Below, in pieces: positions 17,744 to 27,276 of a stretch of 64,000 bases of DNA. The number at the start of each line of letters is the position of its first letter. Within the stretch, counting starts at the first letter, position 1. A program made the position numbers and the translations under genes. This stretch comes from Arenicella xantha (lineage in GTDB: Bacteria > Pseudomonadota > Gammaproteobacteria > Arenicellales > Arenicellaceae), in contig NZ_QNRT01000001.1 of assembly GCF_003315245.1 (NCBI RefSeq), forward strand, positions 316,963 through 380,962, in the 5' to 3' direction. A model generated the notes under the pieces. It made no database searches and was not told the origin of the DNA. It was given only the letters and a program-made list of their open reading frames with translations.

Positions 17744-18715
17744 TTAACCCTTAAACTCGCTTTGCAAAGTCGAAATTACCCAGTTTCGAAAACGAGATAT
17801 CGACGGCACATCCCAGCGATCTGCGCGGGCAATAAAGTGATAGGAGCCGAGTGAAACCGGTTTAAATAGATCGTTATCGGCACCTATTTCAACCAGTCGC
17901 CCGCTGGCTATATCGTTCACTGCAATCAAATTATTGGTTAACGCAATGCCCCTTCCATGTCGAGCTGCAGCTAGCGTCATATGGCCGTCCCATAATTTGA
18001 CACCATCTAGTTCATCCACGTCTTCGACGTTATTTTCTTGGAACCAGTACTGCCAATTACCAAAACTATCTTCCCGCAGTAATTGGTGTTTAAGCAAATC
18101 TTCAGGCACACGAATATCGCCACAATCAGCAAGAAATTCTGGGCTTGCAACCGGAATAATATGCGGCCTAGCAATTCGCTGACTTTTCATACCTGGGGGT
18201 AGGTTGGAAGACTTCTCGTTCGCTCGGTAAATTCGAATATTCACATCGGCTTCGTGACGAGTGAAATCTGGCTCTTCACCGGTTGAACGTAACTCCAAGT
18301 GCACGCCAGGGTTAGCGTTTTCAAATGCTCTAAGGTGACGCGCCATCCAATGAACTGCAAATCCGGACATACACCAAACTTGCAATGAGTCATCAGAACA
18401 GCGCTTCATTAACGCAATCGTCGCTTCAGAAATCAGGTCCAACGCCTGAGTTATCTGTAGATGATAAATTCGACCTTCTTCGGTCAAAACAACGCCACCG
18501 GGAGTTCGATCAACCAGCGCGCAGCCAGTCCATTCTTCAACCGCTTTCAAATGCCTACTCACCACCGCGTGATTACGCAACAGTGCGTGTGCGGCCTTGC
18601 GAATTCCCCCCAAGCGAGCTACCGCATCAAAAGCGCGTAACGATTCAAAAGGCGGTATCGACTTTCGCGAAGGAATCCGCTTTGAAAGTTCGTAATACTT
18701 GGAATCTGAGCTCAT
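17744..18715 (-). CDS. LysR-family regulator, GcvA-like
   Basis: This 323-residue LysR protein has an N-terminal winged helix (PPFESLRAFDAVARLGGIRK, then AAHALLRNHAVVSRHLKAVE) and a GcvA/AmpR-like effector domain with PGVHLELRSTGEEPDFTRHE. It lies just upstream, in reading order, of the P1-family hydrolase gene on the same strand and opposite the PaiB-like gene. It may control the hydrolase and dehydrogenase genes; this is inferred from position only. Confidence 0.9.
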   Translation of the reverse strand: MSSDSKYYELSKRIPSRKSIPPFESLRAFDAVARLGGIRKAAHALLRNHAVVSRHLKAVEEWTGCALVDRTPGGVVLTEEGRIYHLQITQALDLISEATIALMKRCSDDSLQVWCMSGFAVHWMARHLRAFENANPGVHLELRSTGEEPDFTRHEADVNIRIYRANEKSSNLPPGMKSQRIARPHIIPVASPEFLADCGDIRVPEDLLKHQLLREDSFGNWQYWFQENNVEDVDELDGVKLWDGHMTLAAARHGRGIALTNNLIAVNDIASGRLVEIGADNDLFKPVSLGSYHFIARADRWDVPSISRFRNWVISTLQSEFKG

Positions 18716-18790
18716 GTAGTTCTCTTAGAAATGAATAACTCGCTTACCTAAAGTCGACCGGGCCAGAAACAACCCGTTCAAGGATACCGC

Positions 18791-18835
18791 TTAGACGCAT
18801 AAAATGACGCTGCTATAATTTAGGTTACAGTAACC
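18791..18835 (+). promoter_or_regulatory. Sigma70-like promoter with palindromic operator candidate
   Basis: TTAGAC (18791-18796), a 17-base spacer and a perfect TATAAT (18814-18819) form a good plus-strand promoter. Four bases after the -10, GGTTACAGTAACC (18823-18835) is a perfect 6-1-6 palindrome over the expected start site, as an operator for a dimeric repressor would be. It points to the PaiB-like gene with a leader of about 310 bases. Confidence 0.55.
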
Positions 18836-19138
18836 ATAACGCTTGTTCAACGACAAATTTGAGGGTCTAAGTTGACCGGCAATTCCCACAATGACAAATC
18901 AATATATCGATCCCCCCTAGCGCATACACTTTAGAACTCAAACTTAGACCTAGCAAATCACTATTGAACCTGACGCTTAACATATCAAGCCCAAACCTCG
19001 ACGCGGTAGGTGATAAAACATCACCATCAACTATGTTTTTAACAACAGCCCAAGCCGGCCGACTCGGCTATAGTCACCGCTGCACCACATCATTTTTTTA
19101 GGGCATACCTTGCCTTCGTGGCACGTAGGAGAAACTCA

Positions 19139-19864
19139 GTGGCTGATCCAAAAAAGATATCTGGAAAAATACTCGAACGCTCGCTTGATAACGTAGGCGA
19201 GCATATGTTCATACCTGAGCATTTTGATTTTTCGGAACACAATGAACTTATTAGCTACGTACAGGCCTACCCATTCGCACAGTTGTTCTCAAGCTTTAAT
19301 GATTTACTACAAGTCACCGCCACGCCGTTGATTTACATCGGTAAGCAAGAACCGAGTGACGCCACAATTCCAGCAAATACTCAGCACGAATTTATTGGCC
19401 ATATTGCTCTACGCAACCCACACTGTGAGGCGATTCGCGCAGGCGCGCTAGGCATCGCGTTGCTGCAGGGACCAAATGCCTATGTGTCGCCTCGTTGGTA
19501 CACCATGGAGCCTAAAATACCTACATGGAGCTACGTTGCTGTTCAGCTTAGAGGGAAATTCAGCGCCATAACTGACCACCAGCAAACACTTGAGGTGTTG
19601 GCCAAAACAATCGATCACATGGAGCGCGATAATGATGAACCATGGCACATAGACAAAACCGACCCGACGTTACTCGAACAGTTCAGTCAAGGCGTACTGG
19701 CTTTTCGGTTTACCGTATCCGAAATGGAAGGTATTGAGCGACTCGGGCAAAGCCGAGATTTGACCGACTTGGAGGGGGTAATTAAGGGCCTAAATAAGAC
19801 CCAAGACCCAAACGCGCAAACGATTGCTAGAATGATGCAAAATAAAATTGACCGAGCAAGCTAA
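19139..19864 (+). CDS. PaiB-family FMN-binding negative transcriptional regulator
   Basis: GTG at 19139 follows AGGAG by seven bases and is preferred over the GTG at 19118; an ATG at 19205 (MFIPEHF) is the conventional family start. The product of about 241 residues matches the PaiB/FMN-binding split-barrel family: HMFIPEHFDF, then EFIGHIALRNPHC, GALGIALLQGPNAYVSPRWY and WSYVAVQLRGK. B. subtilis PaiB represses sporulation and protease genes; here the target is unknown. A palindrome-bearing promoter lies about 310 bases upstream. Confidence 0.85.
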   Translation: MADPKKISGKILERSLDNVGEHMFIPEHFDFSEHNELISYVQAYPFAQLFSSFNDLLQVTATPLIYIGKQEPSDATIPANTQHEFIGHIALRNPHCEAIRAGALGIALLQGPNAYVSPRWYTMEPKIPTWSYVAVQLRGKFSAITDHQQTLEVLAKTIDHMERDNDEPWHIDKTDPTLLEQFSQGVLAFRFTVSEMEGIERLGQSRDLTDLEGVIKGLNKTQDPNAQTIARMMQNKIDRAS

Positions 19865-19923
19865 TACCGGCCAACATTCTTGCACGCCCAGCTCAACTCC
19901 CTCAATTGAATCACATACACATG

Positions 19924-19954
19924 AGGGTTTAACCTTGCTCCATGGCTAAACCCT
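19924..19954. terminator. Stem-loop between convergent genes
   Basis: AGGGTTTA (19924-19931) pairs exactly with TAAACCCT (19947-19954) across a 15-base loop, between the ends of the PaiB-like gene and the aminotransferase gene. No long T run follows on either strand, so it is only a possible terminator. Confidence 0.3.
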
Positions 19955-20041
19955 ACTCTTCAGACGCGTTAGTCAACTGTTAGTCAACTAAGTACTAAAA
20001 CGAGTTAGATCGATTAGGCCGTCCGCTCGGCAGCACACCAC

Positions 20042-21337
20042 TTAAGCAATTTCAGCCGCCGCTAATCGAGTTTTCTCAACAAACTCATCAATATGACTGC
20101 GCTCTATAATAAGCGGCGGCGATAAAATAATGCTGTCGCCAGCTCCACGCACCATCACGCCCTTTTCCATGGCCTTTTTATACACTCGCGACCCCATTGG
20201 TAAACCATCTGACTGCGGCTGAAACTCGATTGCACCTAATAAGCCGTAGTTTCGAATATCGATCACATGCGGTAGGTCATTTAGGCTATGCAGTGCTTCT
20301 TCAAAATAATCACCAATGCCTTCATTAACCCGCGTAAACAAGGATTCTTCCTCATAAATATCCAAGCAAGCGATCGCCGCAGCGCAGGCAATTGGATGTG
20401 CAGAGTAAGTGTAGCCATGCCAAAACTCGATGCCTTCAACCGAATTCACTACTGCGTCGTAAATGAAATCTTTGCAAAACGTGGCGCCCATCGGAACTGC
20501 GCCACTAGTTAAGCCTTTGGCGGAGGTGTAAATGTCCGGAACAACATCAAACTCTATAGAGGCAGTGAACGATCCCGTGCGCCCGAAGCCGGTCACTACT
20601 TCATCAAAGATCAGCAAGATGTCGTGCTCGTCACAAATTTTTCGTAGCTCTTTTAAGTACCCTACCGGCGGTGGTAAAACACCCCCAGCGCCAGCAATTG
20701 GCTCCACCATCACGGCCGCTATATTTTCCGCGCCATGCAAGGCAATCAAGTCAGCTAAAGCCTGCGCTTTCTCGGCTCCTATTTTCGGCAAGCCACGAGA
20801 AAACGCGTTGTTAGCGTGATCGAGCGTGTGAGGCAAATGAGCAACCGTACCCCATCGACCAAAGTTACGAGTATTGTTGACTAAGCCACCAACGGCCGTG
20901 CCGCCAAGATTCACGCCATGGTAAGCACGTTCTCGAGCAATAAACATTTTGCGCCCAGACTGACCCTTGGCTGCATGATAGGCCATTGCTATTTTGAGTG
21001 CCGTATCAATCGCTTCCGAACCGGAATTACTAAAGAACACGTGATTAAGGTTTCCTGGAGACAAGTCAGTCAGGCGTTCGGCAAGCTCAAACGACGCGCG
21101 GTGCCCAAGGTTAAACGAAGACACGTAACCTAGAGTTTTCGCCGATTCATACATCGCCTTGGCGACTCGCTCGCGACTATGGCCTAAATTGGTACACCAC
21201 AATCCCGCCGTCATATCAATCATGGTCTGACCGGCTTCGGTCGTTACATGCATACCACTCGAGGACTCCATTAATATTGGATCCTGCTTAAACGTTTTAT
21301 TCGCCGTAAATGGCATCCAATGAGCATCAAGTTTCAT
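20042..21337 (-). CDS. Class III omega-aminotransferase (omega-amino acid:pyruvate type)
   Basis: The ATG at 21337 starts MKLDAHWMPFTANKTFK, the typical opening of beta-alanine/omega-amino acid:pyruvate transaminases; AGAGGACTC lies upstream. In the 431-residue protein SNSGSEAIDTALKIA (103-117) binds the cofactor phosphate, IFDEVVTGFGRTG (243-255) holds D245, and TSAKGLTSG carries the PLP lysine K274. It moves the terminal amino group of omega-amino acids to pyruvate or a similar acceptor, giving semialdehydes. Possible substrates are beta-alanine, 4-aminobutyrate, 5-aminovalerate or 6-aminohexanoate. Divergent from the SxxK hydrolase gene. Confidence 0.9.
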   Translation of the reverse strand: MKLDAHWMPFTANKTFKQDPILMESSSGMHVTTEAGQTMIDMTAGLWCTNLGHSRERVAKAMYESAKTLGYVSSFNLGHRASFELAERLTDLSPGNLNHVFFSNSGSEAIDTALKIAMAYHAAKGQSGRKMFIARERAYHGVNLGGTAVGGLVNNTRNFGRWGTVAHLPHTLDHANNAFSRGLPKIGAEKAQALADLIALHGAENIAAVMVEPIAGAGGVLPPPVGYLKELRKICDEHDILLIFDEVVTGFGRTGSFTASIEFDVVPDIYTSAKGLTSGAVPMGATFCKDFIYDAVVNSVEGIEFWHGYTYSAHPIACAAAIACLDIYEEESLFTRVNEGIGDYFEEALHSLNDLPHVIDIRNYGLLGAIEFQPQSDGLPMGSRVYKKAMEKGVMVRGAGDSIILSPPLIIERSHIDEFVEKTRLAAAEIA

Positions 21338-21621
21338 CGCGGAGTCCTCTGACTTAAGTATTAGTATTCGTTGTTTCAGCCAGTATAGCGTGGCATCAAA
21401 ATGCCATGTAGATGCCAATGCCGACTGCGCTGGTGTCTACTGCGCAACACACCTCGCTGCTTGCATACCACCGCCGGCATCAGTGGTGTGATTGACGCAC
21501 CGACGTCGACTCTGTTGGCAACTTCCTCATCAATCATTTGATTCATATACTGTATTCAATCACTGTTCCGGCAGTCACAAAACCTGCTGAACAACAACCC
21601 ACAAAGCCGCCTAGCCCAAAC

Positions 21622-22824
21622 ATGACTATGCAGAAAAAAACATCGCCGGCTGATAATTTGTTTTTATCGCAAAGACATGGCCATGAGATAGATAACAACG
21701 AGTTTGTTCGCTTAGCCTATGCGGGGGAACTTCCATCAGAGATTCAAGTCAAAGCGTTCAGCAATACCGAACATTTGTTTCCGACCCGACGCATCACTAG
21801 AGGCCCCAGTACCAGCGATCTGCTGATAGATCAAAAAGATCAGTCTGAACCTGTTCAGTTCCACTCAAATGGTCGTGATTACAACATCAACGATTACATC
21901 ACGAGTAATCGAGTAACGGGCCTATTAATTCTAAAACAAAGCAAGATTTTACTGGAACGCTACCAATACGGCACCGACGAGAGCACTCGCTGGATGTCTA
22001 TGTCAATGGCTAAATCGATTAGCACTACTTTAGTTGGAATAGCAATAAAACAAGGCTACATCAAAAGTGTTGATGACCCGCTTACGGACTACCTACCCGA
22101 GCTGGTCAACAGTACATACGATAAAGTAACCATCAAACAGCTACTACAAATGACGTCTGGGGCGCGTTGGAATGAAGACCATACCAACCCGCACTCTGAA
22201 AGAAGAGAAGTACTCGAATTGCAAATCGCACAGCAACCTGGCGCGATCCTCCGTTACATGGCTACCTTGCCGCAAGTCGCTGAACCTGGCTGTGTGTGGA
22301 ACTACAGCACCGGTGAAACGCACGTGGTTGGCGCGCTTCTAAAAGCGGCCACGGGACAGTACCTAGCTGATTACCTAAGTGAAAACCTCTGGTCAAAACT
22401 CGGGATGGAATCGGATAGCCATTGGTGGCTCGAGTCACCTGGCGGCCTCGAAATAGCCGGCAGTGGAATCACTGCTACACTACGAGACTATGGTCGCTTC
22501 GGGCTTTTTATGATGAACGATGGCGTGGTCGACGGTGAAAGGTTGCTGCCCGAGGGTTGGGTAAAGCAAGCAACGACCCCGTTCAAGATTGGTGACACAG
22601 TAGTCCCATATGGCTACATGTGGTGGGCAATCGCAGATCAGCAAGGCTCATTCGATGATGGCGCATTTAGTGCGCGCGGTATTTTTGGGCAGCGTATTTA
22701 TGTTAACCCAAAGAAGCGCGTTGTTATTGTGGTGTGGAGCGCGCGACCTAAACCGATGAGTACCGAACAAATAATCGATAACGAATTCTTTAGCGCCGCT
22801 GCCAACTTCTACTCCAAGCGATAG
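21622..22824 (+). CDS. SxxK serine hydrolase of the beta-lactamase/NylB/EstB family
   Basis: The frame is open from a TTG at 21538, but the first ATG is at 21622, which gives 400 residues without a signal peptide. The family's catalytic motif is SMAK (S128/K131) within WMSMSMAKSIST, and the Tyr motif is NYSTGE (Y228). VTIKQLLQMTSGARWNED and FSARGIFGQRIYVNPKKRVV are typical of NylB-like 6-aminohexanoate-dimer hydrolases and related class C serine hydrolases. It could cut short amides or esters in the cytoplasm. It is followed 26 bases later by a POT peptide carrier, so import and hydrolysis may be coupled. The family is large, so the substrate is uncertain. Confidence 0.82.
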   Translation: MTMQKKTSPADNLFLSQRHGHEIDNNEFVRLAYAGELPSEIQVKAFSNTEHLFPTRRITRGPSTSDLLIDQKDQSEPVQFHSNGRDYNINDYITSNRVTGLLILKQSKILLERYQYGTDESTRWMSMSMAKSISTTLVGIAIKQGYIKSVDDPLTDYLPELVNSTYDKVTIKQLLQMTSGARWNEDHTNPHSERREVLELQIAQQPGAILRYMATLPQVAEPGCVWNYSTGETHVVGALLKAATGQYLADYLSENLWSKLGMESDSHWWLESPGGLEIAGSGITATLRDYGRFGLFMMNDGVVDGERLLPEGWVKQATTPFKIGDTVVPYGYMWWAIADQQGSFDDGAFSARGIFGQRIYVNPKKRVVIVVWSARPKPMSTEQIIDNEFFSAAANFYSKR

Positions 22825-22850
22825 AATCAGCGCAATAACCTAGGACAATT

Positions 22851-24230
22851 ATGAGTATAGATGCCTCTACGACTATGTTAGCAGATGATATAAGCGACAC
22901 CGACTCTGCATTTTTAGGCCACCCAAAGGGCTTGGGCTACATTGTTTTTACTGAGGCGTGGGAACGATTTTCGTTCTATGGCATGCAAGCTCTGTTAATA
23001 CTCTATCTTTCCAGCTACCTGTTACTTCCAGGTACGATTGATAACGTTATTGCTTTTTCCGGCTTTCGTGCCGCGCTCGAAAGCTTATTTGGTCCGCTAT
23101 CGACCCAAGCACTCGCGACACAGCTTGTCGGTCTGTATATTGGCTTGGTGTACTTTACACCGGTCTTAGGCGGGTTTATTGGCGATCGTTATATTGGACG
23201 AACCAAGGCCGTAATAGTCGGCGCGATACTAATGGCTATTGGTCATTTCTTAATGGCCATCGAATCAGCATTTTTGTTTGCCTTGCTGTTTCTAATTTTG
23301 GGATCTGGGTTTCTTAAGGGCAATCTCACCGCGCAAGTCGGCCAGTTATATAAAGACGGAGATCAACGCCGAGACTCCGCCTATTCGATTTACACCATCG
23401 CCATTATTGTTGGTGCTTTCGCTGCACCATTGATTTGCGGCACACTGGGCGAAGTCTTCGGTTGGCATTACGGGTTTGGCGTTGCCGGAATCGGAATGGT
23501 GATCGGCATGATCATCTACATTACAGGTCGACGCCATTTGCCACCAGATACTCAGTCAAGAGCAGACGACAAACAAGTGCGAGCGCTGCAACCAGGAGAC
23601 GGCAAGCGCATCGCGCTGATTCTATTGCTGCTTGCCATCACAGCGCTGTTCTGGACTGCCCAAACTCAGGTTTGGAACACTTACCCGATTTGGGTAAAAG
23701 GCCGAGTTGACCGCGAAATATTTGACCTCACTATTCCCGTCAGCTGGTTCCAATCAATCGATACCTTGGCGGTGTTAATACTAGCTCCAGTGGTGCTGTG
23801 GTTGTGGAAACGCCAGTCGAATCGAAACACTGAGCCCAGTGACTTAACCAAAATATCGATTGGTTTTCTTGTGTTCGGCAGCGCGTGTTTGGCGCTTGCT
23901 TACTCAGAAATATCGGACAGCAGTGAGAAAATTAGCTTGATCTACCCAGTTATTTTTCACCTCATTTGCTCCGTCGGCTTTTTATACGCCAGCCCCACAA
24001 TATTGTCCTTAGTCTCTCGCTCTGCGCCACAGTCAGTCAACTCTGCACTAGTCGGTTGTTACTACCTAGCCATTTTTTTTGGCGGAATATTTAGTGGCTG
24101 GCTAGGGCGTTTTTATGAGGTTATGGCGCCCTCTTCTTTCTGGTTAATGCATGGCGCGATTGTCGCCTCTGGTGGGTTATTGATTCTGATTTTGCGTGGC
24201 CCCTTACTTAACGCATTTGTAAAAAAATAA
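22851..24230 (+). CDS. POT/PTR2-family proton-coupled oligopeptide transporter
   Basis: This 459-residue protein of the POT branch of the major facilitator superfamily opens with GLGYIVFTEAWERFSFYGMQ, the family's ExxERFxxYG-type helix-1 motif. About 12 to 14 membrane helices are visible, and GFIGDRYIGRTKAVIVGAIL is the conserved loop after helix 2. It should import di- or tripeptides or peptide-like amides with protons. AGGACAATT precedes the ATG, and the gene follows the SxxK hydrolase by 26 bases, suggesting one transcript. Confidence 0.92.
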   Translation: MSIDASTTMLADDISDTDSAFLGHPKGLGYIVFTEAWERFSFYGMQALLILYLSSYLLLPGTIDNVIAFSGFRAALESLFGPLSTQALATQLVGLYIGLVYFTPVLGGFIGDRYIGRTKAVIVGAILMAIGHFLMAIESAFLFALLFLILGSGFLKGNLTAQVGQLYKDGDQRRDSAYSIYTIAIIVGAFAAPLICGTLGEVFGWHYGFGVAGIGMVIGMIIYITGRRHLPPDTQSRADDKQVRALQPGDGKRIALILLLLAITALFWTAQTQVWNTYPIWVKGRVDREIFDLTIPVSWFQSIDTLAVLILAPVVLWLWKRQSNRNTEPSDLTKISIGFLVFGSACLALAYSEISDSSEKISLIYPVIFHLICSVGFLYASPTILSLVSRSAPQSVNSALVGCYYLAIFFGGIFSGWLGRFYEVMAPSSFWLMHGAIVASGGLLILILRGPLLNAFVKK

Positions 24231-24409
24231 TTTCAAACTAGGCGCTAAGAAGCACCTTATAACGACACTAATACAACGGCGAGCACTGCTGGATCATCGC
24301 TAGACCATACCCGACGCGCGATGAGCATCGGGAACGGATAGCGAACCTTGCTTCTCTCTCACGCTTGTTAATTTCTACCACACTTGTAGCCTTTTAAAAG
24401 GAATCCACT

Positions 24410-25273
24410 ATGCACCAACGTTCACTCTTTACCCACTTATTATTTTTCTTATTTACCTTGATCAGTACTTCGCCGGCATTCGCAACCGACGCAAAAGACT
24501 TTCGTATATTGCTCACTAACGACGATGGTATCAACGCTCAAGGCTTACACGCATTAGTCAAAACGCTGAGCCCGCACTACGACGTTGTGGTCTCCGCCCC
24601 AGCAAAAAAGTGGGGCGGAAGAAGCCACGGCACATTGTTGTGGGAAGGCCCAATGGAGGTTAGCAAATTCAATTTAAAAAATACCACCTCCGACACGCCC
24701 GCTTACCACGTTTCAGCCTATTCAGTGCAGGGCTTACCTGCCGATGCAGCACGTTTTGGTATCATCCAACAACGCGAGAAAAACCAAGCGGTTGATTTAG
24801 TCATTTCTGGCATTAACCACGGCGAAAACCTTGGCTCGTTGTCACACCTATCCGGCACCATTGGCTCAGCAATGGAAGGCGCCTACTACGGTATTCCGGC
24901 TATCGCAGTGTCGATTGAAAGCAAAGCGGCCAAAGAGAATAAGTTTGAAGCTGCTACGCAAGCAGTTTTAACACTAGTGGAAGGCATCCGAGAGAACGGC
25001 CTTCCCAAGGGAGTGGTTCTAAACGTTAACGTACCTGAAAACGCCAAAGGGGGAATGCGCATCGCACCGATGGACCACGATAATGTCAAGGTTGATGGCT
25101 TCACCCAAACCGGTGACAAATTTGAGCCAACATTCTCTTACCCGAAAGCAAACTTATCGTACAGCGACATGACGGTGTACGAGCAGGGGCTAATCGCGGT
25201 GACACCGATTCAGCTCGATTGGACCGATCACGAGGCAATCAAACTGATGAACACCTGGGATTTGGATAATTAA
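24410..25273 (+). CDS. Exported SurE-family 5'/3'-nucleotidase
   Basis: The 287-residue protein has a signal peptide (about 1-25, ending SPAFA) and then a SurE domain: RILLTNDDGINAQGLHALV (metal-binding DD), a serine in GGRSHG, and LVISGINHGENLG with the conserved asparagine. It closes with TPIQLDWTDH. SurE acts on nucleoside monophosphates; this version is exported, unlike E. coli SurE. AAGGAATCCACT provides the ribosome binding site. Its role may be phosphate or nucleoside scavenging in the periplasm. Confidence 0.9.
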   Translation: MHQRSLFTHLLFFLFTLISTSPAFATDAKDFRILLTNDDGINAQGLHALVKTLSPHYDVVVSAPAKKWGGRSHGTLLWEGPMEVSKFNLKNTTSDTPAYHVSAYSVQGLPADAARFGIIQQREKNQAVDLVISGINHGENLGSLSHLSGTIGSAMEGAYYGIPAIAVSIESKAAKENKFEAATQAVLTLVEGIRENGLPKGVVLNVNVPENAKGGMRIAPMDHDNVKVDGFTQTGDKFEPTFSYPKANLSYSDMTVYEQGLIAVTPIQLDWTDHEAIKLMNTWDLDN

Positions 25274-25282
25274 CCGCCGCCT

Positions 25283-25326
25283 CGACACTGTGTAACTGAA
25301 TTAGCTCACGCTTTTACACAGTGTCG
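25283..25326. terminator. Bidirectional terminator, perfect 13-base stem
   Basis: CGACACTGTGTAA (25283-25295) and TTACACAGTGTCG (25314-25326) are exact reverse complements around an 18-base loop. They lie between the convergent SurE and PepSY genes. ATTT follows on the plus strand, so it probably ends transcription from both sides, though the T tracts are short. Confidence 0.6.
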
Positions 25327-25357
25327 ATTTACACACTCTGTCGCAGCACGAACTGCG

Positions 25358-26497
25358 CTATCGAAAGCGTCTTCTAAACCACATACTCACGCCAACAATA
25401 ACCATCAGCGCGGTCATCAAACCAGTCAGTGCGACCAACACCGAGCCCGCGGTTCCAGCGACTCTACCACTATGCAACGGCAAGCGGAGTGCGGCCACAA
25501 AGTCGCCTGCAGTGTCACCAGCCGGGTCAGCGACCGCCAGCACCTGACCACTACCGGCTCCAACATACACCGTGATAGGCCCTAAACCGAGCGTGCTTGG
25601 CTCGGCCAAATTAACACGATAGTGATTTGTGGACGTAGAGTATTTTATGACGCTAGGCAAAACAGCAAGTTGGTTGCGTTCAGCATACTCGACGGCTATC
25701 TCGAGCGCGCTAGAAAAGTCCACCGCATTCGCCGGCAACGATGCTTCATCAACCACATCAGTTTTGCTATAAGACGACACAGTTTTGACAAGCGGGTTAA
25801 ATAGCTCGTCTTCCAAATTCATCGACAATCCTGTTACAGCGCTACTAAGCATCAACAGCCAACACCATAAGCCGATACTTTTATGCAGTTGCAAAAACTT
25901 AATCTTCCACGGGTTGCGCCATTGCACGGTCCACGCACGTTTCCATTTCTTTAAAAACTGATTACCTCGCGGCAGTGTTAGGTACAAGCCGACGAGTGAC
26001 ATCAGCACCCACAGCAATGCAACCATGCCCATGATGCGGCTACCCAGCGGCTTTGGCAGTAACAAACGGTTGTGCAATTTATAAATAAATGGAATCAAAT
26101 TCTTCCGTTCAAAGCAGCACTCTCCCCACATGCGCTTACCTTTAATCTCGCCGGTAACCGGGTTAATGAACACTTCATCATAATCAATATCGTAAAGCTC
26201 ACCCGTTACTGGGTTATGTCTTGGCTCAACATATGACACCAGAGCGTAGGTGGCGGCACTGACGATTGGTTGGTAGTTTACCCTTATGCGAGGATCACTC
26301 GCTTCAATACGCGCTACCAGTTCCGTTGCCGAAAGACTAGGTTCACCGACTTCGTCAATCTCGAATAGTTCGGGATTGAGCCAAATTTCAAGACGATCCT
26401 GGAAGGCAATCACACTTCCGGTCAAGCCAGCGCACAACAAAAACAACGCCATTCCTAATCCAAGATACCTATGTAACTTAACTAAGCTAGTACGCAT
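25358..26497 (-). CDS. PepSY-associated membrane protein (iron-reductase-like family)
   Basis: The start is ATG 26497, behind GAGG with a six-base spacer, giving 379 residues. The layout is a first membrane helix after RTSLVKLHRYLGLGMALFLL, a PepSY-type periplasmic region, GKRMWGECCFERKNLIPFIY (about 139-158), further helices near 190-215 and 240-265, a second periplasmic region, PLHSGRVAGTAGSV, and a last helix with an RRRFR tail. Such proteins often sit beside siderophore receptors and may reduce or release iron. It is last in a row with a porin and a barrel protein. The gene at 31534 is a paralogue sharing the WGxCCFE motif. Confidence 0.85.
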   Translation of the reverse strand: MRTSLVKLHRYLGLGMALFLLCAGLTGSVIAFQDRLEIWLNPELFEIDEVGEPSLSATELVARIEASDPRIRVNYQPIVSAATYALVSYVEPRHNPVTGELYDIDYDEVFINPVTGEIKGKRMWGECCFERKNLIPFIYKLHNRLLLPKPLGSRIMGMVALLWVLMSLVGLYLTLPRGNQFLKKWKRAWTVQWRNPWKIKFLQLHKSIGLWCWLLMLSSAVTGLSMNLEDELFNPLVKTVSSYSKTDVVDEASLPANAVDFSSALEIAVEYAERNQLAVLPSVIKYSTSTNHYRVNLAEPSTLGLGPITVYVGAGSGQVLAVADPAGDTAGDFVAALRLPLHSGRVAGTAGSVLVALTGLMTALMVIVGVSMWFRRRFR

Positions 26498-26553
26498 GAA
26501 TAACCTCATCACCCAAATTCAATTTATTACTTTTTTCCATCGACAACACACTG

Positions 26554-27270
26554 CTAAAATTCCGCTGATAAACCTACGGTAATCCAAGCTTGATCAGTCG
26601 GTAGCGCATACCTCTTACTGCTAGCCAACCAACTGCGGTTAGCGCTGGCGAACAAACCGGCCACCTCGGAAAGTGACCAGCTAACGTTTACCCCCGCCTG
26701 CAAATAGTTTTCCTGCCCGGCATAGCCAAAATCGAACCCCTGCATTACATAAGGCTCGACACTAATTGACTCTGACCCAAGACCAAACTCAGAACTTAGA
26801 AACAGCTCGAACACGCCGGCAGCAGCTTCCGTTGAATAGATGTAGTCGACGCGGGGAACAATCCAAAAATCACGGTCAACGCTGACGCTGAGGCTAAGTT
26901 CATTGTCGGTTTCGTCTGTGTCAAAGAACATTAAGCGTGTATACCCAAAAGACACATTAGCCACACCCAATTCCAAATCGTGAGCTATGCCAAAGTTTAG
27001 TTCTTGGTACGGTTCGCTACCGCCATCCCCAAACCAAACGGTGACTCGGAGCGGTTGCCAATTCATCGCAGCCTCAACTGAGATCAAACCTCCGCTATCG
27101 AGGCTGTCTCTGGCTTGAGAGACATACTTGCTATGCTTTTCAATACCAAATTCGAACGCTGGTTTGGTCTCCACATCAGCTAAAACGTCATTCCAATGCA
27201 GAACAGCGCAAAACAACACATAGCGGAGCAAGGCGGGGCCAAACCTTTGTTGACTTGTGCAGTTAATCAA
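26554..27270 (-). CDS. Outer-membrane beta-barrel protein, TorF/CHP02001-like
   Basis: The 238-residue protein starts at a TTG and has a poor but present signal sequence (RYVLFCAVLHWNDVLA) followed by amphipathic beta-strands alternating polar and aromatic residues. It ends WITVGLSAEF, a typical outer-membrane barrel terminus. FEFGIEKHSKYVSQARDSL resembles the opening of TorF-type putative porins. It lies seven bases after the porin gene and before the PepSY gene, so the three are likely co-transcribed. Cargo unknown. Confidence 0.65.
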   Translation of the reverse strand: MINCTSQQRFGPALLRYVLFCAVLHWNDVLADVETKPAFEFGIEKHSKYVSQARDSLDSGGLISVEAAMNWQPLRVTVWFGDGGSEPYQELNFGIAHDLELGVANVSFGYTRLMFFDTDETDNELSLSVSVDRDFWIVPRVDYIYSTEAAAGVFELFLSSEFGLGSESISVEPYVMQGFDFGYAGQENYLQAGVNVSWSLSEVAGLFASANRSWLASSKRYALPTDQAWITVGLSAEF

Positions 27271-27276
27271 TTATCT

